Origin: Macrotrachela quadricornifera
Taxonomy: Eukaryota > Rotifera > Eurotatoria > Philodinida > Philodinidae
Assembly: GCA_022393335.1 (NCBI GenBank)
Contig: JAJEKB010020411.1
Coordinates: 242,452 to 306,451 of the forward strand
Reading direction: 5' to 3'
DNA: 64,000 nucleotides
The notes under the pieces were generated by a model, which saw only the letters and a list, made by a program, of their open reading frames with translations, ran no database searches and was not told where the DNA came from. The position numbers and the translations under genes were made by a program. Positions 23,418 to 35,048 of the stretch are shown here, in pieces. Each line of letters begins with the position of its first letter. Positions within the stretch are counted from its first letter, which is position 1.

Positions 23418-24671
23418 TTCTAAAAACTAATATAATGAAAGAATATTGTTGATGTTATGTATATTGCAAAACAGAAAAATAAAAATTTTCCAATAAGGTA
23501 TGAAAAGACTAACTAAATTATATTTCCTCATCTATAATGTAAGTTATCGAATTGTCTTCATAAATAAATCACGACTATAATACAAAAAAAAAATAAAGGT
23601 AACCGTTTTTCAACATAACATTTCTTTTTTTCTCTTCTTCTCATATAAAAGAAAATGTTTCATTTTTACTTTCTTCAACTTCTTTATTCATACCTCTCTC
23701 GAGTATGTATTAAGAAAAAAAAACATTGAATTCATCGAGAGAAACAGTGTTAATCAATATCTATTCGTCACACACTCATTTTTGAATACTTTCTTATTTA
23801 ACTTAGACTAGAATAAATACTATAAGAGTTGTACATACCTTCTTTTCAATCTTTTTCATCAACTAAATATGAATGAATGTCTATTTTCATTTGCGCAGAA
23901 AGTGTTTGATCAACAAACAGATGAATGAGGCAGCTGACTAATTCTTAATAGTTGATCGAGCAAAATAGTTGTCATGCATCTGGACGTAGGTTATATGTCA
24001 ACTATTCATTCACCGTTTTATTTCCCACGTGAAAATACATACAATCGAACTGATTGAACATATTAAATTATTTATACATTTTTCTATATATATTTTTCCG
24101 ATGCTTCGCGATTATTTGGAATTGAATAATATCTCGAGAGGTCGCTAGCTGATCAAGAATGGGTTGCTTCAAACCGGTTCTATCGAGATCTAAGGATCTA
24201 TGGACGGTGAAATACGGACAATCTGATCGTCTTCGGATACAAGAATAGATACCATTAATTCAAACTAAACTAAAAAAAAATTATAATATGGTTTTCGAAA
24301 AATGTGTCGTGGGCCTGATGGACAAAATATGTCGCAACGAGCACCTCGTGTCGTACATTGTGTCGCAAAATACGACAAATTTTATCTTAGTGTGTGGTAC
24401 TTTATCAGATATTGAAAAGAACTAATTCCTACAATCTGTTTGCCATTTACTGTGAAATATATGAATACAGTAAACACAATAGTCTGTAATTATATTTAAA
24501 ATATATTCGAAAAATCAATATAACCAGTTTCTATTAAATATGACTATTTTGTGAAAATGTTTTTTTTAATTTCTGAAAACTTCTGCATCATATGGTTTCA
24601 TTCGATAATAAATTTCTATAATCAATATTCATATTATGAATAGAAAAACCTACTTTGGTATATTATTAGAT
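23418..24671. other. Intergenic, no gene recognised
   Basis: AT-rich. Near 24300-24380 there are repeated 'tgtcgcaa/gtgtcgta' motifs and an inverted 'actaaaaaaaaatta / atcttagtgtg' pair that could be a decayed MITE. Not strong enough to call. Confidence 0.4.
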
Positions 24672-25803
24672 TCATAAACTAAATCTTGCTTCGTCAAAAA
24701 CATCTTCTATAATTATCAATAATTCATGATTATATTGGTTTAACCATTGTTTCTCTTTTTCATTTTCTAAACATATTGATAAATCTAAATGAATTATATA
24801 AGGAAAATAATTTTTCATATGATTAATAAGTGTTTTCGGTGATAGAAGTTGAGTAGTTTTATGAATTTTAATTCTATATAAACAAAGATGTTTGATATTA
24901 TGACATGGTGAAATAATTTGTGCTAATCCATTAAGAAATGTTGAATGAATAAGAACTTTAATTGATGAAAGTTTTAATGAATTTATTGGAAGAAGTTGAA
25001 GTAAATCAATAAATTGTTCTGAAGTTTTACTTATTATATCAAAAATTTTTAAGTTTGGTGATAAAGTTAATATTCATCGTAAAAGTGAAACTTCAGTTTT
25101 ATTTAATCCGAAAATATTTTTACCAAAATAAAAGTTAAGTGAAGTTAAATTGTAAAGATATGCTGATAAAATACTCCTGGTAGATGTTGATTATTGTCTA
25201 TAATCAATCATAAAACTAATGGATCGAAATTTTGTATTATAAATATAATATGTATTATCAACAGTACTAAAATGACCATGGCATTTCTGATATAGATTGC
25301 TATTCTCATTTGTTGATATTAGTGTTAAATGTGTTAGAGTTTTCAAAAATTGTGAATTTAATACAATCTGTTCGACCGTTTGATCTAAAGAAATATTTGC
25401 AAATATTCCAATGATGTTTGAAGAAATTTATCCAAATGAAAATTCATTATTAAACATTTTTTAGTTGGATTACCAAAGTTTTCCATAGGTACTCGATAAT
25501 GATCAGCAGTTAATGTTAAACATTGTATATATTTTGACAATTGATAAATTGATATTTTCTTATGTTTCATTAAATAATTTCAATTGAAAACAATTTTTAT
25601 TGTTAATGAACGTATTTGTTTTTCATAGTATGGAAAAATATTTTCTATGGTCGATGAGAAACATTACTTAGATCAATATTATATATAAACGATATAATTA
25701 ATTGTTCAAAGCGTATGTTTAATTTGAAAAATGAATACAATATGTCAATATCATCTAAGTAACTAAGTAATAATAACCATAATTCATTTGGTAATCGTTC
25801 CAT
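24672..25803 (-). pseudogene. Second F-box/leucine-rich-type pseudogene
   Basis: The start at 25803 gives 'MERLPNELWLLLLSYLDDIDILYSFF' in which the F-box pattern LPxELxxxxxSYL is clear. The frame then breaks near 25653 and at several in-frame stops (for example after 'KIVFN' and 'LEYLQIFL'). The coding signal resumes and ends with '...EKQWLNQYNHELLIIIEDVFDEARFSL' and a stop at 24672-24674. Same strand and family type as the neighbour at 21413-23417, so the pair probably arose by tandem duplication. Confidence 0.65.
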
Positions 25804-26437
25804 GTATTTTTTTTTCTAAAAGAAATAGATTAGAAGATTAAAATATATACTTTGAAAAATTATATTTGTTTCTAACTCCTTTTGTATATATTATGCAAAA
25901 TCTTACCAGTATTTTAATTATTTGAATGAGTCATTAAATGTTGTTATATAACGAAATTTTTTTCATGAACTGTTTAATATTTATTTATTTTTTCTTATTA
26001 AATGAGTTACTTTTAAGAAATAAAGAATATAATATATATATAGACGTATTACTAAACGGAAAAAATAGAATGATTATCAATAAAATTATTGTATTACAAT
26101 GCAAAAAAAATTGAATATATTTCGATTAAATTACCCAAGTAGATTTAAAAAGGCCTTCGATATGCGCGGCGAGTGCTCGAGAATTATTTAGATCAAATTT
26201 TTTTCGTTCTATTATAATGCGCGCCCTTCGAAAAACCTAATCATTGGTCATCTACATTTTCGATCCCCTCGACTTTGGTTATTCGACCAGTCGATTTTCT
26301 ACGAGCGCTCGAATTTCAGCAAGCGTGAAAATATTCTGAAAGAATTGAAAAGTTGTCTTTTCTTTTCACTGATCTGTCTTTCTTTCGAGTGCTCCAATTC
26401 TATCGAAATAGCGAGTACTCGGTGAAAGAAACACATC
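25804..26437. other. Intergenic flank of the large pogo element
   Basis: AT-rich to 26140. 26150-26430 is richer in CG dinucleotides (gcgcggcgagtgctcgag). No gene recognised and no matching half of the piggyBac relic seen here. Confidence 0.4.
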
Positions 26438-28476
26438 TAACGAGGGAAGGTCACCAACTTATAAATCCCTTTTCAATTGAAACATAGTTGACCATATGCA
26501 ATCCACGATGCTGAATCCGAATATCATGGTCATTACGGCTAATGCATCGATCAAGACCCAGGGTTTCCAGAAAAACGGTTTTCCAGAGTCAAAAATTTTT
26601 TTTTTCTAAAATGATTTGTTGATGTTTCCAGATGATAGAGGACATTCAATTTCATATGAAAACCTATTTTAGTCAACGTTTTAGTAGTTACTGAGCTTGT
26701 ATAAGACATGAAACTTCATGTGTTTGAATTGTTTTAGCCTATTTCGTACTTTTATGTTGAGGTACATTATAAATCTGTACCTAGTTACATATGGCAGTCG
26801 TGTTTTGGTGTAACCTTATTGATAAAGCTCCTTGCGATAAATATAATTATATAAGGCAAGGCTCTGCGCCTGGGAAACATCGTCTCTCTTAATTTAAACA
26901 AGTACTAACAATTGTCAGAAAAACACATTTTATGACAAATTTTAACAGATTTATTGTTTGTTCTTGGAGAAACTGTGCTTTGAAAAAGAAAATAAGTAGA
27001 GTTGAGGTTTTTATTGAATGAACTTATATTATGAATAGAAACTAGAAAGCCAAAATGAATACAATATGCAAAGAAGATCAGTAATAGAAAAAACTTTTGA
27101 AAACAATTTTAAAGGTAAAAACCTTTCTCCACCAAAACATGAGACTTCCTTACACTTTTAGCCAATGTTCCACTTAAATAAAACTTCAAGTCTAAAATAG
27201 AAAGAAGACAGTTTGAGATTATTTTACAACTGTTTTTTAAATCTTAAATGCTTACTATCTGATAATTAACCATGGAAATGATAGTCGATAAAAAAATGTT
27301 TAAAACACATTTTCTTTGAACAATGTGCGCATGTAATAAAGACACCCTCAACACATGCTTGTAACTCACATTGTTCGTATGATGTTATTGATGGAAAACA
27401 TATTTCATTAACAGTTGAGAAGGGAGAAGGATTTTGCTTTAATAAACCAGCTGAAAACCAACTATACTTTACCATAAGTTGGGATACAGGTGCTGAGAGT
27501 TGGTCATGCATAAGTGAAACTAGCTTAATAATATTATTTCTTTCATACAAATGAATTGGTATTTGATCTAAAGCAACACGATTGTAGATCTTCTTTATAA
27601 AGTTTTTCATTTGTCTGTTATAAAAACAATCCAGTGGTTGAAGTTCACTTGTAGTTCTTTTTGGTATTTCTAAACGGAGTACTTCTTTATCACCACAATT
27701 TTTCTTTTCATAAAGTTTTTGGTCCTTGTGTCCGGCCTAGCTGTCAGACAGCAACAAACATTTTTTTCCTATACTAGGGAGTAAACATTTGTCTCTCCAA
27801 TAAGCAACTAATGAAGAAGTCAACTTTTCTGACGAAGAGCACGTAATGACAACATTCGCTGGCTTAAATAATTTTCTTTTCACGATTTCACCCATTCTGC
27901 CATTGATTTCTTGCAGACACAGTAAAATTGGTCCTACTACTTTACCATCAAGTGAAATAGAAGGTTGCACAGTGTAAGAGTGACTGCATGCATTTTTAGA
28001 TGATACAATGCCATAAATTTTTTTCATTCCAATTGTTGATAATGTTCTGGTGGAATGAAGTTCCTTTTCAACACCTGACTGATCTGTATTAATTACCTCC
28101 GATGGACTATGATCAGATAATGTATGAGAATATTGTAAAAGGAAATCTTGCTTTGGCTTCTGAACTACATCATAATTTTGAATATCATGTCGTGTAACCA
28201 TGTTGGTGATTCGACGAGAAACTATTCCATGTCTACGCTCAAAATTAATTAACCATCCATGTGATGCATGAAAATTATTCAGTTTCACTTCTTCAGCAGT
28301 TTTCAATGCCCATCTTTGCAGATCTAAATCATGTATAGGAAGTGCTCGTTCTCGTGCATTGCTGAATTTATCATAAATAATTTTATCAATTGCACGGCAT
28401 TTTTGTTGTTTAGTACCCTGTTTTTGTAAGTAATTGCGAAATAAACTTACATAAGTTTGATTTGGTAATGATTTAA

Positions 28477-29351
28477 GGCTCCCCCCCCACCCTAATATAT
28501 GAAAATTTTCGATCTTTTGATTTATAGCGCTTCAGATAGAGCAAAGTCTCTGCTATCGAACGCACTATGGTTTATTGGTTGTATGATAAATTTTCACGAG
28601 AAAAAAATCGATTTTTCAAAAACCTCCTAATCTAGACTTCTCAAGGTCTCTCGGAAACTTCGAAATGTAAATTTTCGTAAAATGCTTTCGATCTTTTGAT
28701 TTGTAGCGCACTAGATAGAGCAAAGTCTCAGCTATCGAACGCACTATAGTTTATTAGTTTTTGGATGAGTTTTCACGGCAAAACATCGGTTTTTCGGAAC
28801 CTCCCCTAATCTAGGCTTTTCAAACTTCTTTCACGTTTTTCTCAAATTCGTTTTTCTTTTAATACTTTCGTATTTCCTAAATCCTTTCACCATTTTAAAA
28901 GCTACAGAGCTCGGCTTGGTTTCAAAATGAAGAGATTGGTTAGCTCTACAACTTAACAGAGCCAAAATTTTAGATTTCATGTTCAGTGTCTCATAACATT
29001 CAAATGCATCACAGTGCATGCCCTATCATTATCATACACTATAAGATAAACTTCAACAAAAAAAAATTGAAAGCGAAAATTAAAATTCGAGCTGTGTTAA
29101 GTTGTAGTTCTAGGTTTTTGGCATATTTTAAAACCAACCCGAGCTTTCTAGCGTTTAAGATGGCAGCAGGATTTGGGAAACCCCGGACCCTACATTTTGA
29201 CCGGTAATCCTCAGGTAAAACCTGGTAGACTCAATATTTTGAGCTGAAATTTTTACTGTGAGCTATCTAGTATGAGATACAACTCCTCTGAAAATTTCAA
29301 CAAGATTGGATGATCAGAAGCGAAAATAGAGTTTAGGGTGGGGGGGGAGCC
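28477..29351. mobile_element. TTAA-flanked non-autonomous DNA element inside the transposase gene
   Basis: 875 bases. The ends GGCTCCCCCCCCACCCTAA / TTAGGGTGGGGGGGGAGCC are inverted repeats of about 19 bases, flanked by TTAA at 28473-28476 and 29352-29355. Excision restores the transposase frame. It contains two direct copies of a block of about 130 bases ('gatagagcaaagtct', 'gctatcgaacgcactat', from 28507 and 28687) and an inner inverted pair (about 28870-28985 against 29075-29185). TTAA targets are used by piggyBac and Kolobok elements. The 'gatagagcaaag' motif also occurs in the 54937-59180 element. Confidence 0.88.
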
Positions 29352-29635
29352 TTAATATCTCTTTCATCTGCAAAAGCAACTACTGCCTTCATATACTCCA
29401 ATGAATACTGGTTTAAATTATTTGTGATTTTTTCACCTTCATCATTTCTCCATTCATCATCACCATTGCCATCGGTTGTATTTGTATCTTCGTCACTACT
29501 AATATAATCTGACATGATATGTAAATCTAAAGTTGTTTCTTCTTGATAATTAAATTTTGTAGCATTTTCGAAAGATTTCAAAGTTTCAAACAGATATTGT
29601 GCAACTTCTCTTTCTTGTGATGTTGCGCCTGCCGG

Positions 29636-29682
29636 GAAAGTTCTCGAACTTTCACAGGGACCTATGGCTGTTTTCGAACAGC
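29636..29682 (+). ncRNA. Two tetraloop hairpins at the LINE 5' end
   Basis: GAAAGTT-CTCG-AACTTTC at 29636-29653 and GCTGTT-TTCG-AACAGC at 29667-29682, both perfect. They start 11 bases into the element and precede the reading frame. Some LINEs begin with an HDV-like self-cleaving ribozyme; I could not fit the full double-pseudoknot by eye, so only the hairpins are claimed. Confidence 0.5.
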
Positions 29683-29735
29683 TGTAGGAGGCGACCCTGG
29701 GCTGCCGGTAGCCACTTGTCTGTTCTTCAGGCTAG

Positions 29736-32700
29736 CAACCCGTCGACTGGACTTTAAACTTTCTTGCTAACGAAAAGATATTTACGTGCACGAACGCACA
29801 AAAGTCAGTATTTTTTGGATCATGGAACGTAAGATCATGTTTTCAGTACTCAAAACAACAACTTATTATGAAACAACTTATGAAATACAAGATTAAAGTG
29901 GCAGGATTATGCGAAACAGGAATTTATGATAGTGGCATTAAAATTATTAATGATTTTACATTGATTTACTCTGGATTACCAAGTACTAATAAGACTAGAT
30001 CAGCTCATGGAGTAGCTATATGCTTAGATAAGCAGACTTCTCAAGTATGGCAACAATCAGGATCAGAATGGGAAGCAGTAAACGAACGAATAATTAGAAT
30101 TAGATTAAACTGTACGCCAATTAATGTTACGATTATTGTGGTGTATTCTCCGGTTAACTCAATTAACAAAAGTACATCAGATATTTGTGATAAATTCTAT
30201 GCTGACCTGCAAAGAACTCTTGATAACGTACCATTAACAGATATGATTATTCTAATGGGTGACTTTAACGCGCGTGTTGGTAAAGAAAATCATGTAACAT
30301 CACCTCAAACTGTCGGACCTTTCACAAGAGATGTATGCAATGAAAATGGGCAGAGATTGTTAGATTTCTGCCTAACAAACAACCTTGTTATATCGAATAC
30401 ATTTTTCAAACATAAAAAAGTACACCAAACATCGTGGATGCACCCAGGGAACAAACAGTGGCACACATTAGATTACACGTTGACCAACAAAAAATTTAGA
30501 TCTAGTGTGGAAGACGTACGCTTTCATAGAAAAGCTGCTGGTGTTATTGGTACTGACCATCATTTAATGCGGACTAAAATTCGTCTCCATTTAAAATCAA
30601 GAAGAAAAAATGGATCACAAATACCCTTCCGTATAGATCGATCGAAAATGAAGAGTGATGAGAAATCATTAGCATTCCAAAATGATTTAGCTATGAAATT
30701 ACAACTGATGAAGATTGATGATCTGGATGTTAATATGAAATATGAACAATTTACAGATCTCATTAAGGAAACAGCAACAACGCATTTCAAGTTAGATATT
30801 AATAATGGTAGAAGAAGTAAGGAATGGCTGACTGCAGAGATTGCAGAAATGGCTGAAAAGAAAGGTAGTGCATATTTACAATGGGTGAATTATCGTGGTA
30901 CTACATTAGAAAAGAAATACAGGCATAAGTATGTGAAGTTAAGAAAACTGGTGAAACGAATGATTGATCAACGACAAATGCAATATTGGGATGAGCTAAG
31001 CGAAGTTATAGAACAGGCTGTTAAACAACATGACCTGGCAACCGCGTATGAAATGATTAGAAGACTACGTGGAGGTAAACAAAGAATAGAAAATACGCCT
31101 ATTTTAGATAAACAAGGAAAACTCTTACGAAATGCGAGTGAAAGACTGGAAAGATTCCGAGAGTTTTTCAATGAACTTTTGAATGTTAGGTGTGTGATTG
31201 ATCCAGCTGTAATGGAACAAATCAAGCCCGCAGCTATTTCTTCTATTGAAAAAAGTAGACAAGAAAAACAACCAACTATGGAGGAAGTTCAGCTGGCTTT
31301 AAAACAAATGAAAAGTGGAAAAGCACCAGGACACGATGAAATTACGGTCGATTTACTCAAAGTAGGCGGTGCAACAATAGTCCAATGGCTTCACCAAATG
31401 TTTGTTGATATCTGGGCAAATGAAGAGATCGTGAAGGACTGGAGCTTAGCTATTCTAATCTGCCTGTTCAAGAACAAAGGAGATAAGAAACTATGCGATA
31501 ACTATCGTGGCATCTCCTTGCTGCCTGTCATCAGCAAATTATTCTCACGGGTGATCTTAAATCGCATTCAAAAAACTGTTGACAGCCAATTATTAGAAGA
31601 GCAAGCAGGTTTTCGCACAAATAGATCTACTATTGATCAAATCTTTATCCTGAAAATGGCTATGGAAAAACATAGAGAATTTAACAAATCATTACATATG
31701 TGCTTTATTGATATCCAAAAAGCCTATGACTCTGTGCACAGAGATCTATTATGGAAAATATGTCAGCATTATGGGTTAACGGAGAAAATAGTCAATTTAC
31801 TGAAACTAATTCATACAAACTCCAGGGCCAAGGTGAAAATTAATGGAGAATTATCGGACAGTTTTAACATTGTAACTGGTGTGATGCAAGGAGGTATTCC
31901 ATCGCCTGTCCTATTCAATATATTTTTCGATTATATTATTCGAAGAGTATTAGAAGAAACAGCATTAACAGGTATTACATTTGCTTATGGAAGTAATGAT
32001 TTCTACCATGGGAAAACAGAAAAGTATGAAGCATTTAACATTCTTATACTGATGTATGCAGATGATTTAGTTGCTATGTGTAACTCTACGAATGATCTTG
32101 AAAAATTTATCTGCATATTTGAGAAGGTTACACAAAGGTATGGACTGACTATGAGTGTGAAAAAAACAGTTATTATGTCTCTACAAGAACTTGAGGCTGT
32201 TTCAAATGGAAAGATGAAAAAGCAAATACAACATCCTAACATCAATATTAACATTCGTAATCAAAAGGTGGAAGCTACTGACTCATTTACGTATTTAGGC
32301 TGTCTAGTCTCGAATGATCAACGTGTAAACAAGGAAATCGAATCGAGATTAGCTAAGGCCACAACGGCCTTTAATATGCTACGAAACGTAGTTTGGTATA
32401 GAAAGACTGTTTCCATTGACGCAAGACTCAGAATTTTCAGAGCTTGTGTATTACCGGTTCTCCTGTATGGAAGTGAAGTATGGTCACTAACAGTCACTCA
32501 AGAAAACCGATTGAACACCTTCTATATGAAATGCTTAAGAACCATACTAGGGTTGAACCTAGGAGACAGGATATCAACTGAATCTATTTTACAGATGTCT
32601 GGCCAACCAACAATAGAATCTATCTTGCGTCGAAATCGACTGAGATGGTTTGGACACGTAAATAGAATGGAAAATAATCAAAAGCAAGCTTCATTAGTGA

Positions 32701-33134
32701 AGAAAGTTATGTATTCGTACTTTCCGGATAGTCGAAGGCCTACAAACGTAGGAATCAGAAAGAGATGGAAGGATAAAATTATGGACGATTTGAATAAGTT
32801 CAACATCAGAAACTGGAGAAGAGATACCAAGGACAGAGAAGCATGGCGCGAAAAGATAAATAGCTATGTTAAAACAAGAAATGCGCTCCCAAACATTAAT
32901 CAAGTTATACAAAATTATAAGCAGAGAGCTGAAAAAAAAAGAGCGGAGGATTTAAAAGCCAATCAAGGAAATCCACTTCGAAAAGTAACCGAAGTACTTG
33001 TTAAAGATTCAAATAATAGGTACAAGTGTCCACGGTGTAACAAGAAATTTAAACCACAGGGAATAACGGGCCACGTTCGATCATGTGCAGTCAGTTGGTG
33101 TAAAAGGAACAATATCATATTAGGTAAAAGGTAA
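29736..33134 (+). CDS. LINE polyprotein: AP endonuclease + reverse transcriptase + C-terminal zinc finger
   Basis: Makes the nick and copies the element's RNA at the target. The frame is open from 29736 and the first ATG is at 29868 (1088 residues). That ATG lies inside the endonuclease domain: the preceding in-frame codons read 'FFGSWNVRSCFQ', the start of an APE-type endonuclease, so an upstream non-AUG start is likely. The endonuclease continues with 'VAGLCETG', 'LMGDFNARVG' and 'TLDYTLTN', with 'GTDHHLM' near residue 229. The reverse transcriptase includes 'KAPGHDEITVDLL', 'NYRGISLLP', 'QAGFRTNRSTIDQIF', 'FIDIQKAYDSV', 'GVMQGGIPSPVLFN' and the catalytic 'LMYADDLVA' (about 730). After 'RLRWFGHVNRME' a C2HC-like finger 'CPRCNKKFKPQGITGHVRSC' ends the protein. 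Layout is RTE-like. No internal stop, so this copy may be young. Confidence 0.92.
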   Translation, partial: QPVDWTLNFLANEKIFTCTNAQKSVFFGSWNVRSCFQYSKQQLIMKQLMKYKIKVAGLCETGIYDSGIKIINDFTLIYSGLPSTNKTRSAHGVAICLDKQTSQVWQQSGSEWEAVNERIIRIRLNCTPINVTIIVVYSPVNSINKSTSDICDKFYADLQRTLDNVPLTDMIILMGDFNARVGKENHVTSPQTVGPFTRDVCNENGQRLLDFCLTNNLVISNTFFKHKKVHQTSWMHPGNKQWHTLDYTLTNKKFRSSVEDVRFHRKAAGVIGTDHHLMRTKIRLHLKSRRKNGSQIPFRIDRSKMKSDEKSLAFQNDLAMKLQLMKIDDLDVNMKYEQFTDLIKETATTHFKLDINNGRRSKEWLTAEIAEMAEKKGSAYLQWVNYRGTTLEKKYRHKYVKLRKLVKRMIDQRQMQYWDELSEVIEQAVKQHDLATAYEMIRRLRGGKQRIENTPILDKQGKLLRNASERLERFREFFNELLNVRCVIDPAVMEQIKPAAISSIEKSRQEKQPTMEEVQLALKQMKSGKAPGHDEITVDLLKVGGATIVQWLHQMFVDIWANEEIVKDWSLAILICLFKNKGDKKLCDNYRGISLLPVISKLFSRVILNRIQKTVDSQLLEEQAGFRTNRSTIDQIFILKMAMEKHREFNKSLHMCFIDIQKAYDSVHRDLLWKICQHYGLTEKIVNLLKLIHTNSRAKVKINGELSDSFNIVTGVMQGGIPSPVLFNIFFDYIIRRVLEETALTGITFAYGSNDFYHGKTEKYEAFNILILMYADDLVAMCNSTNDLEKFICIFEKVTQRYGLTMSVKKTVIMSLQELEAVSNGKMKKQIQHPNININIRNQKVEATDSFTYLGCLVSNDQRVNKEIESRLAKATTAFNMLRNVVWYRKTVSIDARLRIFRACVLPVLLYGSEVWSLTVTQENRLNTFYMKCLRTILGLNLGDRISTESILQMSGQPTIESILRRNRLRWFGHVNRMENNQKQASLVKKVMYSYFPDSRRPTNVGIRKRWKDKIMDDLNKFNIRNWRRDTKDREAWREKINSYVKTRNALPNINQVIQNYKQRAEKKRAEDLKANQGNPLRKVTEVLVKDSNNRYKCPRCNKKFKPQGITGHVRSCAVSWCKRNNIILGKR

Positions 33135-33670
33135 TGAAAACACTCCGGTTGGTGTGATTCATGGCAGAAATGATGCAGTTAATTTAAATCAGGCAACTGG
33201 AGGATTAGCTGCTGAATATCCAGAGATCAAAGCAACCAGTGGAACGAACAGACTAACATCTAAAAAATACTTTTTTCTCTTTTTATTATTTTTTGTTACT
33301 GTTTGTGTGCTTATTTTGTCTCACCCGACACTGCCTTATGCGGTAAAATGGGTATTATTACTATTACTATTACTTGTGATGTTACTTTAGATGGAGGACG
33401 TACATCTAAATTTATCTTCACCATATCAGTTAAAAGATTAATAACATTGTAAGGATTCATTATACCAAAAACCAAAATAAAATAATGTAATGTTGTCTAA
33501 TTTGTTAAACTTAAATCCTACTTCAGGATATAGAAGTTTATTAACGGGGCCAATAATAAATGAAGTTGATACAATAAAGATATAAGACCACACTCTACAC
33601 ATCTTTACATATGAAAACGCAGACTATATATATGTGGTAAAATTATCCAGGTATACAGATAAATGCGCAT

Positions 33671-33833
33671 AGGATATCATCAGAGATGATATATAAACAA
33701 AGACATCTAGGTATGAAGATATATATATATGATATCATCAGAGATGATATATAATCAAAGACATCTAGGTATGAAGATATATATATATGATATCATCAGA
33801 GATGATATATAAACACAGAGATCGAGGTAGAAG
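33671..33833. repeat. Tandem repeat, about 60-base unit, three copies
   Basis: Units contain 'atatcatcagagatgatata' followed by 'aacaaagacatctaggtatg'. Three copies are nearly identical, suggesting recent expansion. It lies in the 5' flank of the pogo transposase gene. Confidence 0.8.
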
Positions 33834-34389
33834 ATACTAGAAGAAATTACACTTTGACATAAAAGTACGAAATACACTGAAAAAAAAAAGGTATTTTACG
33901 AAGCTTAAAAAAGGTTTCGAGATTTGAAACGAATTCGAAACCTTTTTAAAGTTTCGTATGAACAAGGTTTCGTACCATACTGTTTTCCACAACTGCAATA
34001 AAAGGGTTTCGTACATAAGGTTTTGTATCATACTGCTTTCTGCAACTGCAAAAAAAGGGTTTCGTACCTAAGGTTTCGTATGATGCAGTTGAGACCAACA
34101 TAATGATCAATTTCAACTAGATTTATTAAATATTTATCTATCTATCCTCCTTAGTACAATCCCCAGGAAGATATTCTGCATTTCAGGGATCTACTTAAAT
34201 ACTTCCGACGAGAATTTCCATTGTTATTCCCTTATGTATACGACTTCGTTTATCGCTGTAGTCACATAAATCCTCCGTAAGCAAGCAATGGCAAGATCTT
34301 TCGTGTGTCTTATACATATATTGGAAAATATAATTTACTTATCTCAAATTATAATCACTAGTGAATGTTTTGTTACCGTCGACCTAAAT

Positions 34390-35005
34390 ATAAAAGAATA
34401 GAATTAAATTGTTTTTAAATAATTACTTACCAACACAATTATTCCTTGGATTCACCTAAACAAAAAAAGAATAGAATTGAATTGTTTGTAAATAGTTACT
34501 TACCAACACAATTGTTTCTCGGATTCACCTAAACAAAAAAGAATAGAATTGAATTATTTTTAAATAATTAATTACTGGCACAATTGTTCCTCGGATTCAC
34601 TTAAATAAAAAAGTATAGAATCAATTTATAAAAAAATAGTGGCTTACCGATAAAATTCTCTTTTAATCAACCTAAATACAAAAGAACAGAATAGAATTAA
34701 TTTATATGAAAGTAGTTACTTACTGATCAGATTTTTCTTCAGATTCATCTAAATAGAAAAGGACTGAATTAATTTATTTTCAAATACTTATAGATAAAAT
34801 TATTCATCTGATGAATCTAAAATCTAAAATAGTAGAATTGATTTATTTCTAAATGAAACTTACTGATAAAGTTGTTCTTCAAATTCGTCTAAATATACAA
34901 GAATAGAATTAATTTGTAATAAAATAATTACTTTCAGATGTAATTGATCTTTGAATGAACCTAAATATAAAGGAATAAAGTTAATTTAAAATCCAATAAT
35001 TACCT
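34390..35005. repeat. Tandem array, about 65-base unit, about nine copies
   Basis: Units of the form 'ttacttaccaacacaattg', 'ttcctcggattcacctaaa', 'caaaaaagaatagaattga' in a row, diverging toward the 3' side. Carried inside the TA-flanked element. Confidence 0.8.
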
Positions 35006-35048
35006 ACACTGTAAAGTAGAAAATAAGTTATAGAGTTTAATCGAGGAT

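Larger units (their letters stand above)
29625..33372 (+). mobile_element. Full-length LINE (non-LTR retrotransposon)
   Basis: 3748 bases bounded by an 11-base target duplication (cttgtgatgtt at 29614-29624 and 33373-33383), inserted in exon sequence of the pogo transposase. It has a structured 5' end, one long reading frame, and a 3' tail of ATTACT repeats (33351-33372) instead of poly-A, typical of RTE-like lineages. Confidence 0.9.
27266..33460 (-). pseudogene. pogo-type transposase split by two insertions and a stop codon
   Basis: Coding segments are 33460-33384, 29624-29352 and 28472-27266. With the inserts and one copy of each target duplication removed the frame closes exactly: 1557 bases, 518 codons plus stop. 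An acidic N-terminal stretch (SSDEDTNTTDGNGDDE) precedes a DNA-binding part with 'FHASHGWLINFERRHG', the CENP-B/Tc5-type helix-turn-helix. The DDE domain follows: 'VINTDQSG' (first Asp), 'CLLLSDS' (second) and 'ELQPLD' (third). One in-frame TAG at 27737-27739 replaces what is probably Trp in the DSWAGH-type motif. The C-terminus has a Cys-rich knuckle 'ITCAHCSKKMCFKHF' with a His-rich end. The enzyme cuts and pastes the element at TA; this copy cannot. Confidence 0.85.

Noticed and set aside
33671..33833. Three regular 60-base repeats, CRISPR-like at first sight
   Set aside because: Repeats are contiguous with no unique spacers, in a eukaryotic setting.
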